From contig NZ_JAAZWE010000001.1 of assembly GCF_013185185.1 (NCBI RefSeq), positions 806,001 to 870,000 on the forward strand: a DNA stretch of 64,000 nucleotides, read 5' to 3'. Position 1 is the stretch's first letter, and each line of letters starts with the position of its first letter. The DNA comes from Saccharibacillus endophyticus (GTDB taxonomy: Bacteria; Bacillota; Bacilli; Paenibacillales; Paenibacillaceae). Made by a program: the position numbers and the translations under genes. The notes beneath the pieces are model-generated. The model saw only the letters and a program-made list of their open reading frames with translations. It had not been told where the DNA came from and did not search any database. Positions 1-6,391 of the stretch are shown here, piece after piece.

Positions 1-1481
1 TAGTCTGCCAGATAATCCGGATTCAATTCTTCGCCGGTGACATCGAAAATGATTTCGGAAGGCTTTTTCGATTTGCCGAAGCGGTAGACTTTCTCCGTAA
101 GCCATTCTTTGATCGGCAGCAGGTTGCCTTGTTCGATCAGCTCGTCGAAATTCGTCAGCTCTTTGCGCAGCGTATGCATCATTTGCGCCGCGTACATATT
201 GCCGAGCGAATACGAAGCGAAGTAGCCGAACGCACCGCCTGACCAGTGAACGTCCTGCAGCACGCCTTCGGAGTTATTCGGAGGCGTAATGCCCAGGTAA
301 CTCTCATATTTGGCATTCCAAACTTCAGGCAGCTTTTTCACGTCGAGGTCTTCATTAAAGAGCATCTTCTCGATTTCATAGCGAATGATGATGTGCAGGT
401 TATAGGTCAGTTCGTCGGCTTCGATTCGAATCAACGAATTTTCCACGCGGTTGGCCGCGAAGTGGAATTTTTCCGGCGTAACGCCTGTCAGTTGATCCGG
501 GAACTGCTTTTGCAATTCGCCGAAGTAACGCTGCCAGAACGGCAAACTGCGGCCAATCATATTTTCCCAGAAACGCGATTGCGATTCATGGATGCCCATC
601 GAAGTGCCTTGAGCCAGCGGCGTTCCGGTGAGTTTCGGATCGACATTTTGCTCGTACAGCGCGTGTCCGCCTTCGTGCAGCGAGCTGAACGCCGCGCTCA
701 GTACGTCATGCTCGTGATAATTCGTTGTAATGCGCACGTCGCCCGGATTCAGTCCCGTCGCGAACGGATGCACCGTCTCGTCCAAGCGTCCGGCGTCGAA
801 GTCGTAACCCATTTCTTTCAAAATGAAATGGCTGAACGCTTTTTGGCCTTCTTTCGGATAAGCTTCGTCGAGGAACGGCAGTTCCGCCACAATCTCCGAA
901 GCCGCAATTGCCTCAGCCAGAGGAACCAGACGCTTTTTCAAGCGATCGAACACGTCATCGAGACGCTCGACGGTCATATCGGGTTCATACATATCGAGCA
1001 GCGTGTCGTACGGCGTATCCTTCGCTCCCCAGTAGCCGATAAATTTGCGCAGCGTGCCCACGATTTCCGTCAGATAAGGCTCAAACGACTCGAAGTCTCC
1101 GCTTTCTTTGGCCCCTTCCCATTTCGTTTCCGATTTGGAGGTCAGGATCGTATACGCTTTGAACTCGCTTTCGGGAATTTTGCGATTTTGGTCGTAGCTT
1201 TTTTTGACCGTTTCCACCAGTCTGCGATCGATATCGTCCAATTGCGACGCGTTCGCTTCCTGCCTAAACAGATCCAGATATGTACCCATTTCATCCGATG
1301 TTTCGAGCTTAAAAGCTTCCGTAGACAGCAAACCGATCGTTTCCGCCCGCGTTTCCGCGCCTTTGCGCGGGGCACCGGTGCGAAGATCCCAATACATCAG
1401 GCCTACCGCTTCATTGTAGCTTCCGATCTTGGCCACCAATTCGCGAAATCCGTTCCATTGTTCCTGTAGTTGTTGTTCCAT
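1..1481 (-). CDS. M32 family carboxypeptidase (carboxypeptidase Taq), 3' end outside window
   Basis: Cytosolic zinc metallocarboxypeptidase of family M32, which trims C-terminal residues from peptides. About 493 codons are visible and the frame stays open to base 1, so only the extreme C-terminus is missing (the family is usually about 500 residues). The zinc motif HEGGH lies near residues 269-273 and is followed by the family signature GIHESQSRFWEN. The ATG at 1481 is chosen because GAGGTGA lies a normal distance upstream; the N-terminus MEQQLQEQWNGFRELVAKIG is typical of the family. It is divergent from the HesB-like gene across an AT-rich spacer. The identity is secure; the substrate is not known. 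Confidence 0.93.
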   Translation of the reverse strand, partial: MEQQLQEQWNGFRELVAKIGSYNEAVGLMYWDLRTGAPRKGAETRAETIGLLSTEAFKLETSDEMGTYLDLFRQEANASQLDDIDRRLVETVKKSYDQNRKIPESEFKAYTILTSKSETKWEGAKESGDFESFEPYLTEIVGTLRKFIGYWGAKDTPYDTLLDMYEPDMTVERLDDVFDRLKKRLVPLAEAIAASEIVAELPFLDEAYPKEGQKAFSHFILKEMGYDFDAGRLDETVHPFATGLNPGDVRITTNYHEHDVLSAAFSSLHEGGHALYEQNVDPKLTGTPLAQGTSMGIHESQSRFWENMIGRSLPFWQRYFGELQKQFPDQLTGVTPEKFHFAANRVENSLIRIEADELTYNLHIIIRYEIEKMLFNEDLDVKKLPEVWNAKYESYLGITPPNNSEGVLQDVHWSGGAFGYFASYSLGNMYAAQMMHTLRKELTNFDELIEQGNLLPIKEWLTEKVYRFGKSKKPSEIIFDVTGEELNPDYLAD

Positions 1482-1544
1482 TCGGAAAGTTCACCTCGTT
1501 TGTTTGATCGTACAGCAAAAATGGTAAAAATTATTGTTCACCTC

Positions 1545-1573
1545 TTGATCATACGTTTTGAGAGGTCTATAAT
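1545..1573 (+). promoter_or_regulatory. Sigma-A type promoter of the HesB-like gene
   Basis: TTGATC, then a 17-base spacer, then a perfect TATAAT, placed about 55 bases before the ATG at 1628. Read directly from the sequence; activity is inferred. Confidence 0.6.
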
Positions 1574-1627
1574 CAATATCAACAAAAGGTTTTGCAAAAT
1601 ATAATTTTTAAAAAGGAGTCCTTCATC

Positions 1628-1990
1628 ATGTCGATGTCTCTTACTATGAAAGTTTCCCCGGAAGCGCAAATCTTGCTTGAACAAGCGTTCGGCGGCCGTC
1701 CCGGATATCTTCGCGTCGCTTACGACAACGAAGGTTGCGGATGCTCGCTTAGCGGCGCGATTGCCCTCTGGCTCGTCGATGAGCAAAAAGCATCGGATTT
1801 GACGATCGCTTCCGATAGCGGCATTTCGTTCATTATCGATAAAAACGACGCCGTTTATCTGGATCAAAACCTCTCGATCACGATCAGCGGCTTCGATAAA
1901 TCGTCCGTGCGCCTTGCCAGCGACGGCCAATCTTACGGCTCCAGTATCCGAGTCGAAGATCGCCGCGCAGCTTCCGAAGTTCGCGCCTGA
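1628..1990 (+). CDS. HesB/YqkB-like iron-sulfur cluster family protein
   Basis: A 120-residue protein of the HesB-like fold, related to B. subtilis YqkB. The family is linked to iron-sulfur cluster biogenesis, but YqkB-like members differ from true A-type carriers such as IscA/SufA. Visible features are the N-terminal strand-rich start (MSMSLTMKVSPEAQILLEQA), a GCGCS segment around residues 37-41 and a hydrophobic C-terminal half. The canonical pair of C-terminal CGC cysteines of A-type carriers is absent, so direct cluster transfer is doubtful. The ATG at 1628 follows AAAAAGGAG at a good distance; an earlier in-frame ATG at 1592 lacks a binding site. It is a stand-alone gene with its own promoter. 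Confidence 0.75.
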   Translation: MSMSLTMKVSPEAQILLEQAFGGRPGYLRVAYDNEGCGCSLSGAIALWLVDEQKASDLTIASDSGISFIIDKNDAVYLDQNLSITISGFDKSSVRLASDGQSYGSSIRVEDRRAASEVRA

Positions 1991-2023
1991 ACCGCTTTCG
2001 CCTAATTTCGGCAAAATTCGTGC

Positions 2024-2053
2024 TTGAAATTCCCCTATAGTGTTATGTAAAAT
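2024..2053 (+). promoter_or_regulatory. Possible sigma-A promoter of the carbonic anhydrase gene
   Basis: TTGAAA, an 18-base spacer and TAAAAT lie just before the carbonic anhydrase start region. Both boxes are near consensus but the spacer is one base long, so this is a moderate call. Confidence 0.4.
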
Positions 2054-2092
2054 TCGGGATAACGCTCCAGGGCGAAAAAGGAGGAAGCAGCT

Positions 2093-2674
2093 TTGACTCA
2101 GATTACGGATATTTTGGACCATAATAAAGCGTTCGTCGAAAACAAGGAATACGAAACATTCATCAGCGGTAAGTTTCCTGAAAAAAAAGTCGTCGTGCTC
2201 ACCTGTATGGATACTCGGCTGACCGAGCTGCTGCCGCGGGCCATGAACCTTCGCAATGGAGATGCCAAAATTTTGAAAACGGCGGGTGCCGTAATCTCCT
2301 CACCGTTCGGCAGTATTATGCGCAGTATTCTGGTCGCGCTTTATGAACTGCAAGCCGAAGAAGTAATCGTTGTCGGTCATCATGAATGCGGGATGGCTTC
2401 GCTGAATGCGGAACATATCATGGGCAAAATGCGCGAACGCGGCGTTTCGGACGAGGTGCTCGCCACGCTCGATCACTCCGGCGTACAGCTTGGGCAATGG
2501 TTCAAAGGCGTGGAAAACGAGACACAAGGCGTCATGCACAGCGTTAACATGATTGTCAATCACCCGTTGATGCCTGCGGGCGTACCCGTGCATGGCATGT
2601 TGATCGATCCGAAGACAGGTGCGTTGGAAGTCATTTGCGACGGTTATGAACGTAACGGCGACGCTGCGAAGTAA
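2093..2674 (+). CDS. Beta-class carbonic anhydrase
   Basis: A cytosolic zinc enzyme interconverting CO2 and bicarbonate, 193 residues, in the normal range for small bacterial beta-class enzymes. The zinc and active-site motifs are present: CMDTR (Cys38, Asp40, Arg42) and HHEC (His96, Cys99). The start is a TTG at 2093, supported by AAAGGAGGA seven to eight bases upstream; there is no ATG in a suitable place. A good hairpin terminator follows, so it is probably monocistronic. Confidence 0.93.
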   Translation: MTQITDILDHNKAFVENKEYETFISGKFPEKKVVVLTCMDTRLTELLPRAMNLRNGDAKILKTAGAVISSPFGSIMRSILVALYELQAEEVIVVGHHECGMASLNAEHIMGKMRERGVSDEVLATLDHSGVQLGQWFKGVENETQGVMHSVNMIVNHPLMPAGVPVHGMLIDPKTGALEVICDGYERNGDAAK

Positions 2675-2743
2675 CGAAAATTCTGCGTGATCGATCCGTA
2701 ATGATGTGTTCGTAATGAATTATGAAAAAAGTTTAATATTGCG

Positions 2744-2773
2744 GCGCGGTTCCTTTTCGGGACTGCGCTTTTT
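2744..2773 (+). terminator. Rho-independent terminator after the carbonic anhydrase gene
   Basis: A ten-base imperfect stem (GCGCGGTTCC with GGGACTGCGC) closes on a TTTTC loop and is followed by five T residues. Confidence 0.75.
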
Positions 2774-2910
2774 CGTTATCGGCAGGCTATTTAGCCCCTT
2801 GCAGGCATCCGAGTTGGTTGCCCCGGCATCTTTTTATGTTGTACACTTTGGACAGAGGTCGTGCACCGTCCCGCGGCGGAGCGCCCTGAATATGGAGAAC
2901 GGGTGATTTC

Positions 2911-3450
2911 ATGAATATACTTTCTTACGGCCTGCTTGCTCTGGTTTCACGCAAAGAAGCTTCAGGCTATGATTTGATGCTCAAGATCCAGCCATTCTGG
3001 CAAGCCAAGCACAGCCAGATCTATCCTCTTCTCGGCAGTATGGAGGAAAAAGGATTGCTTAGCGCCATATGGATTCAGCAAGCAGACAAACCGGATAAAA
3101 AGCTGTATTCCATCACGCCCGAAGGCACATTGAAATTACACGAGTGGCTGCTGGAAGAGACGGCGGCCCCGGTCATGCGCGATGAGTTCAATCTGAAATG
3201 CTTCTGCATCCACTTGGCGGAACCTTCCGAGGTTCGTCGCATGTTTGCGGATCGTCGTGCTTACCACGTCGACCGAATCAAGTATTATAAAGACATTCAA
3301 GACAATATTCCCAAAGAACACCGCAATCCGGGCCACATCGGCTTTGAAGATTACATTCTGCTGCAAAAAGCCGTTCTGCGCACCAAAGCCAGCGTGGACT
3401 GGATCGATTGGGTCGAGCAAGAGTACGGACAATGGACGGTCGAAGCCTGA
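2911..3450 (+). CDS. PadR family transcriptional regulator
   Basis: A winged-helix regulator of 179 residues. The N-terminal PadR domain is clear (MNILSYGLLALVSRKEASGYDL ... HSQIYPLLGSMEEKGLL, about residues 1-75), followed by an alpha-helical C-terminal dimerisation region of the Vir_act_alpha_C kind. PadR proteins usually repress detoxification or transport genes in response to small aromatic or antimicrobial ligands. The ATG at 2911 follows GGAGAACGGGTG. No obvious target gene is next to it: the downstream unit has its own ECF-type promoter, so the regulated gene cannot be named. Confidence 0.9.
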   Translation: MNILSYGLLALVSRKEASGYDLMLKIQPFWQAKHSQIYPLLGSMEEKGLLSAIWIQQADKPDKKLYSITPEGTLKLHEWLLEETAAPVMRDEFNLKCFCIHLAEPSEVRRMFADRRAYHVDRIKYYKDIQDNIPKEHRNPGHIGFEDYILLQKAVLRTKASVDWIDWVEQEYGQWTVEA

Positions 3451-3494
3451 TCAGCCGCTTTATTTAAAACTTTTCTAAAATAATCGTTAAAAAT

Positions 3495-3520
3495 TGAAAC
3501 GTTCTCGAAATTCCTCCGTA
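3495..3520 (+). promoter_or_regulatory. ECF (sigma-W type) promoter: TGAAAC-N16-CGTA
   Basis: TGAAAC at 3495-3500 and CGTA at 3517-3520 are separated by exactly 16 bases, matching the B. subtilis sigma-W consensus. It sits about 75 bases upstream of the signal-peptide protein at 3596. The 5' leader (about 3536-3563) can form an imperfect hairpin with AAGGG and CCCTT at its base. Confidence 0.7.
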
Positions 3521-3595
3521 TAAGGTCAGGGAAGGGCGAAGTTTAAGCTTTGTCCCTTATCCACAAACCTTATTACAGGAGGAATTTCATTTATT

Positions 3596-4060
3596 ATGAG
3601 TCGATCCAAAAAATTCTTTTCCATCATGCTGTCTTTCCTGATCATCTTCGGCGCTTCGGCGATCGTGCCGGATCAAGCGGACGCGCGCCGCGGCGGTGGC
3701 GGCTTCAGCTCCGGTCCGAGATCTTACCAAAGCACGCCGAACAAATCGCAAAATACCGACAGTGTCAATTCGGGCACGCGCTCGAATTCCAATACGCAAT
3801 CCAATAACAGCAGCTTGAACCGCAACAATACCAATAACCGCGGCGGCTTCGGCGGCGCCATGTTCCGAGGCATTTTGTTCGGCGGCATCGCCGGTCTCCT
3901 GTTCGGCAGCCTGTTCGCCAATATGGGAGCTTTCGGCGGAATCCTGGGCCTGTTGGTCAACGTGCTTGCCCTGTACATGTTGTTCGTCATCGTCCGCGCC
4001 GTTTACCGCAGCGTCAAAGAAAACCGTCGCCGCTCGCGCGAACGCGAAGGACGTTACTAA
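3596..4060 (+). CDS. Exported or membrane glycine-rich protein, Tim44-like N-terminal type
   Basis: A 154-residue protein of unknown function. It starts with a signal or anchor segment (about residues 6-24, cleavage plausible after ADA), then a low-complexity region rich in Arg-Gly and Asn-Ser-Thr (about 30-85), then two hydrophobic glycine-rich segments (about 88-130) and a strongly basic tail. This layout resembles the N-terminal half of bacterial Tim44-like membrane proteins, but the globular Tim44 domain is missing. AGGAGG lies 12 bases before the ATG. The gene is the first of a two-gene unit behind an ECF-type promoter and is three bases from the DUF2653 gene. An envelope-stress role is inferred from the promoter only. 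Confidence 0.75.
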   Translation: MSRSKKFFSIMLSFLIIFGASAIVPDQADARRGGGGFSSGPRSYQSTPNKSQNTDSVNSGTRSNSNTQSNNSSLNRNNTNNRGGFGGAMFRGILFGGIAGLLFGSLFANMGAFGGILGLLVNVLALYMLFVIVRAVYRSVKENRRRSREREGRY

Positions 4061-4063
4061 GCC

Positions 4064-4342
4064 ATGCAGCTTACGATGGATGAAATTATCAATGCGGTCT
4101 GTCTGAATATCGCGGAACGCCGGGTGATCAAGCCTACGGAAGTTACGGTTGAGATGTTGTGGGATGAAGATTTGGGCTATAGCGCGCATATTACGGTGCA
4201 AGGGCGCGACTGGTACATCAACGAAGGCTCCCTGATCGAAGCCATCACCCAATATCTGGACCGGGAATACGGGATTCGTGCTTTTCAAGATCAGATTACA
4301 TTGGATTTGACTGATGAAATTATCGCGCATATTGCGGTGTAG
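4064..4342 (+). CDS. DUF2653 family protein (YxcD-like)
   Basis: A 92-residue soluble acidic protein of the DUF2653 family (B. subtilis YxcD is the named relative). Function is unknown. The start MQLTMDEIINAVCLNIAERR and the central DLGYSAHITVQGRDWYINEG block are what I recognise. It begins three bases after the stop of the Tim44-like protein and has a weak binding site (GAAGGA), so translation is probably coupled. The pairing suggests a shared envelope-related role. Confidence 0.75.
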   Translation: MQLTMDEIINAVCLNIAERRVIKPTEVTVEMLWDEDLGYSAHITVQGRDWYINEGSLIEAITQYLDREYGIRAFQDQITLDLTDEIIAHIAV

Positions 4343-4358
4343 GCATGTTTCGCCTGAA

Positions 4359-4486
4359 GGTCCTGTTCGTTGATCAGCGGGCGGAGAGCTGCGGGAGAAA
4401 TTCGTTCAATCCGCTGTCTCACGCAGAAAGCTTTCAGCTTTCCGCGTTCAAAGGCGTATTTCACTGAATTTCTCCCTCCGCCTGAC
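4359..4486 (+). repeat. Dispersed palindromic intergenic element, copy A
   Basis: One of four related intergenic elements here. The outer arms GGGAGAAATTC (4393-4403) and GAATTTCTCCC (4466-4476) are perfect complements. Inside is a second hairpin with a 12-base stem (4421-4432 with 4436-4447, one mismatch, loop TTC). Unpaired strings GCTGTCTCAC (left) and AAAGGCGTATTTCACT (right) are shared with copy D. A left flank GGTCCTGTTCG is shared with copy B. It lies between DUF2653 and the convergent pseudogene. Confidence 0.75.
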
Positions 4487-4518
4487 GCTCGGCTCAGATT
4501 CAAACCTTATTTGAAACA

Positions 4519-4923
4519 TTAAGCCTGATCTTTTATAGATCGGGCTTTTTTATGTACAAAATATTTGGAAATGAGATTTAGATTCGGCAGCGCAACGCTT
4601 TTTTCTTCATGCTGCTTATTCTCCGTTATCAAAGAAATTTCAATCCTATAGTCATCGGCAGGAACGAATCGAATCCGCTGGCCGCTTTTTCCGGAAAGTT
4701 CGATTTCCAGAATTCCCTCTTGTTCGATCTGACGGCATTCTTCGAAAATGGTCTTGACTACCTCCATGTCGCGACTGCTCCATAGAGTGAACACTTTAAA
4801 ACCGCGCGTGCCTTTTCCCCATTTCGGTTCGTGCGGTAATCCTCTATCTCGAATGGATTGAATTCAGGTCGTATCGCTTTGCGCATCCGCGTCTACGTCG
4901 ACTACAAGATGATCAATTTTCAT
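4519..4923 (-). pseudogene. Decayed glyoxalase-like (VOC) protein gene with in-frame stop
   Basis: The ATG at 4923, with GGAG upstream, begins MKIDHLVVDVDADAQSDTT, then an in-frame TGA (4864-4866). The same frame continues IQSIRDRGLPHEPKWGKGTR and then about 90 more residues to 4519. As I remember them, intact glyoxalase-like relatives share the N-terminal pattern IDHLVV ... IRxxGFPYEPKWGKGTKGFKVS but are about 250 residues long. Here the metal-site middle seems deleted and the N-terminal 45 residues are joined directly to a C-terminal piece. So there are two lesions: a nonsense codon and a large internal deletion. A short protein could restart at the GTG at 4794, but nothing suggests it is made. 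Family assignment is from memory of the motif. Confidence 0.6.
4522..4551 (+). terminator. Terminator of the ECF-promoter two-gene unit
   Basis: AGCCTGATC (4522-4530) pairs with GATCGGGCT (4538-4546) over a TTTTATA loop, followed by five T residues. It overlaps the last codons of the convergent pseudogene. Confidence 0.7.
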
Positions 4924-4975
4924 TACAGTTTCTCCTTTATGCCTTCCGGCTTCTTTTTAAAATCTTCGTCTCATG

Positions 4976-4991
4976 TTAAAGTTAACTTTAA
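4976..4991. promoter_or_regulatory. Palindromic operator upstream of the MerR gene (TTAAA-N6-TTTAA)
   Basis: TTAAAGTTAACTTTAA is a perfect 16-base palindrome 18 bases before the MerR ATG. The same TTAAA-N6-TTTAA frame recurs at 5399-5414 inside the promoter of the SDR gene, so this is the likely autoregulatory site of the MerR protein. Confidence 0.6.
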
Positions 4992-5009
4992 CGAAATGGG
5001 GTGCAAATC

Positions 5010-5387
5010 ATGTTCACTATCAAAGAAGTGCAAGAAAAATTCGGCCTGCCGGCTTCGACTTTGCGGTTTTACGAAAAAGAAGGCATCCTTCCGCCGATCG
5101 GGCGGGATAGCGGCGGACGCCGGCTATACAGCGAACCCGAGCTGGAATGGCTGCAGTTGGTGGTCGCGCTGCGCGATACTGGTATGACGATGGACCATAT
5201 CAAAAACTACGTCGAATTGGTCAAACAAGGCGATGAAACACTGCATCAACGGCGACAGATCCTGCTGGAACACAAACAGGACGTCGAACGCAAAATGAAC
5301 CAGACGCTCGAACACTTGGAGAAAATCAATCGAAAGATGGCCGTATACGATCTGCTTGCGCATGGAAAAAAAGATTTTTTGATCTGA
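5010..5387 (+). CDS. MerR family transcriptional regulator
   Basis: A 125-residue MerR regulator. The N-terminal winged helix is clear (MFTIKEVQEKFGLPASTLRFYEKEG, then GGRRLYSEPELEWLQLV, about residues 1-70), followed by a long coiled coil (about 75-118) and a very short tail. There is no cysteine-rich metal site, so it is not a metal sensor; the pattern fits regulators of oxidoreductases that sense carbonyl or organic stress. ATG 5010 is preferred over the GTG at 5001 because GGGGTG then sits at the right distance. The downstream SDR gene has a 19-base-spacer promoter of the kind MerR proteins activate. Confidence 0.9.
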   Translation: MFTIKEVQEKFGLPASTLRFYEKEGILPPIGRDSGGRRLYSEPELEWLQLVVALRDTGMTMDHIKNYVELVKQGDETLHQRRQILLEHKQDVERKMNQTLEHLEKINRKMAVYDLLAHGKKDFLI

Positions 5388-5393
5388 TTCCGC

Positions 5394-5424
5394 TTGACTT
5401 AAACTTCGCTTTAATTTGTATGCT
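5394..5424 (+). promoter_or_regulatory. MerR-type promoter of the SDR gene, 19-base spacer with operator
   Basis: TTGACT (5394-5399) and TATGCT (5419-5424) are 19 bases apart, the over-long spacing used by MerR activators. TTAAACTTCGCTTTAA (5399-5414) sits in the spacer and repeats the TTAAA-N6-TTTAA pattern found before merR. Confidence 0.65.
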
Positions 5425-5455
5425 GATGGTATACCTTTAAAAGGAGTGAAGTCGT

Positions 5456-6301
5456 TTGTCGCAGAAAAAAGTATGGTTCATTACCGGTTGCTCCACAGGG
5501 TTCGGCCGAGAGCTGGCAAATAAACTGATCCAACAGCAATATCCCGTGGTGATTACCGCGCGCAATCCCGAATCGCTGTCGGAACTTGCTCAAGGTCGCG
5601 AAGACCAAGTGCTTGCGCTCAAACTGGACGTAACGGACAAGCAGCAGATCCAAAAAGCCGTATCCGCCGCTCAAGAAAAGTTCGGACGTATCGACGTACT
5701 GGTGAATAATGCCGGAATCGGCTACTTTGCTTCCGTCGAAGAAAGCGTGGAAGAAGAAACGCGCAACATGTTCGAAATCAATTTCTGGGGACTGATGCAT
5801 GCGACGAACGCGGTACTGCCTTTGATGCGCAAGCAGAAATCCGGTCATATCATCAATTTCTCTTCGATCGGCGGATTGACTTCGTTCCCTACGCTCGGTT
5901 ACTATCATGCGACCAAATACGCGGTAGAAGGCGTGTCCGAAAGCTTGGCGCAAGAAGTTGCCGAAAGCGGAATCCGTGTCTCGATCATTGAGCCGAGCGG
6001 ATTCCGTACCGATTGGGGCGGTCGCTCTTCGGTCAAAACGCAAACCTCGATCCCCGAATATGAAAACACGGTCGGACGCATGCTGAGCGGCATCGGTCAA
6101 AGCGCCGGCCAAGAAGCGGGAGATCCGGCAAAAGCCGCCGAAGCCCTTATTCATATTGCCGAACTGGATACGCCTCCTTTGCGCCTGCTGCTCGGGAAAG
6201 CCGCTTATCAAGCCGCAACCTACAAGTTCACGAACTTGTTGAGCTCGATCGAGGAATGGAAAGAAACGACGATCAATGCAGACTTCCCGCAGCAATCTTG
6301 A
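5456..6301 (+). CDS. SDR family NAD(P)-dependent oxidoreductase
   Basis: A classical short-chain dehydrogenase, 281 residues, cytosolic. The cofactor motif TGCSTGFG is at residues 10-17, NNAG near 84-87, the catalytic Ser near 136, and YHATK (Tyr150, Lys154). TARN after strand two suggests NADP preference (Arg36). The start is TTG at 5456 behind AAAGGAGTGAA. Transcription from the MerR-type promoter at 5394-5424 suggests an inducible aldehyde, ketone or quinone reductase. The substrate cannot be told from sequence. A terminator hairpin follows. Confidence 0.92.
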   Translation: MSQKKVWFITGCSTGFGRELANKLIQQQYPVVITARNPESLSELAQGREDQVLALKLDVTDKQQIQKAVSAAQEKFGRIDVLVNNAGIGYFASVEESVEEETRNMFEINFWGLMHATNAVLPLMRKQKSGHIINFSSIGGLTSFPTLGYYHATKYAVEGVSESLAQEVAESGIRVSIIEPSGFRTDWGGRSSVKTQTSIPEYENTVGRMLSGIGQSAGQEAGDPAKAAEALIHIAELDTPPLRLLLGKAAYQAATYKFTNLLSSIEEWKETTINADFPQQS

Positions 6302-6332
6302 TTCTTGTTGATCATTTTTAACATAAACGATC

Positions 6333-6369
6333 AAAAACCGCTTTTCCGATTTGTCGGAAGGCGGTTTTT
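6333..6369. terminator. Bidirectional terminator between the SDR and GH115-like genes
   Basis: AAAAACCGC pairs with GCGGTTTTT with an inner TCCG/CGGA stem. A and T runs on both sides allow use by the two convergent genes. Confidence 0.8.
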
Positions 6370-6391
6370 GCGATGATCGCGTCGGCCCGAG

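Noticed and set aside
246..1469. Open frame of 407 codons on the plus strand at the left edge
   Set aside because: It is antisense to the M32 carboxypeptidase, whose HEGGH motif and start are clear.
2706..2906. A 66-codon gene between the carbonic anhydrase and PadR genes
   Set aside because: It runs through a terminator hairpin and has no ribosome site.
4864..4866. In-frame TGA as a selenocysteine codon in the glyoxalase-like gene
   Set aside because: Position 20 is not a redox site in the family, no selenocysteine hairpin follows, and a second lesion (large deletion) shows decay.
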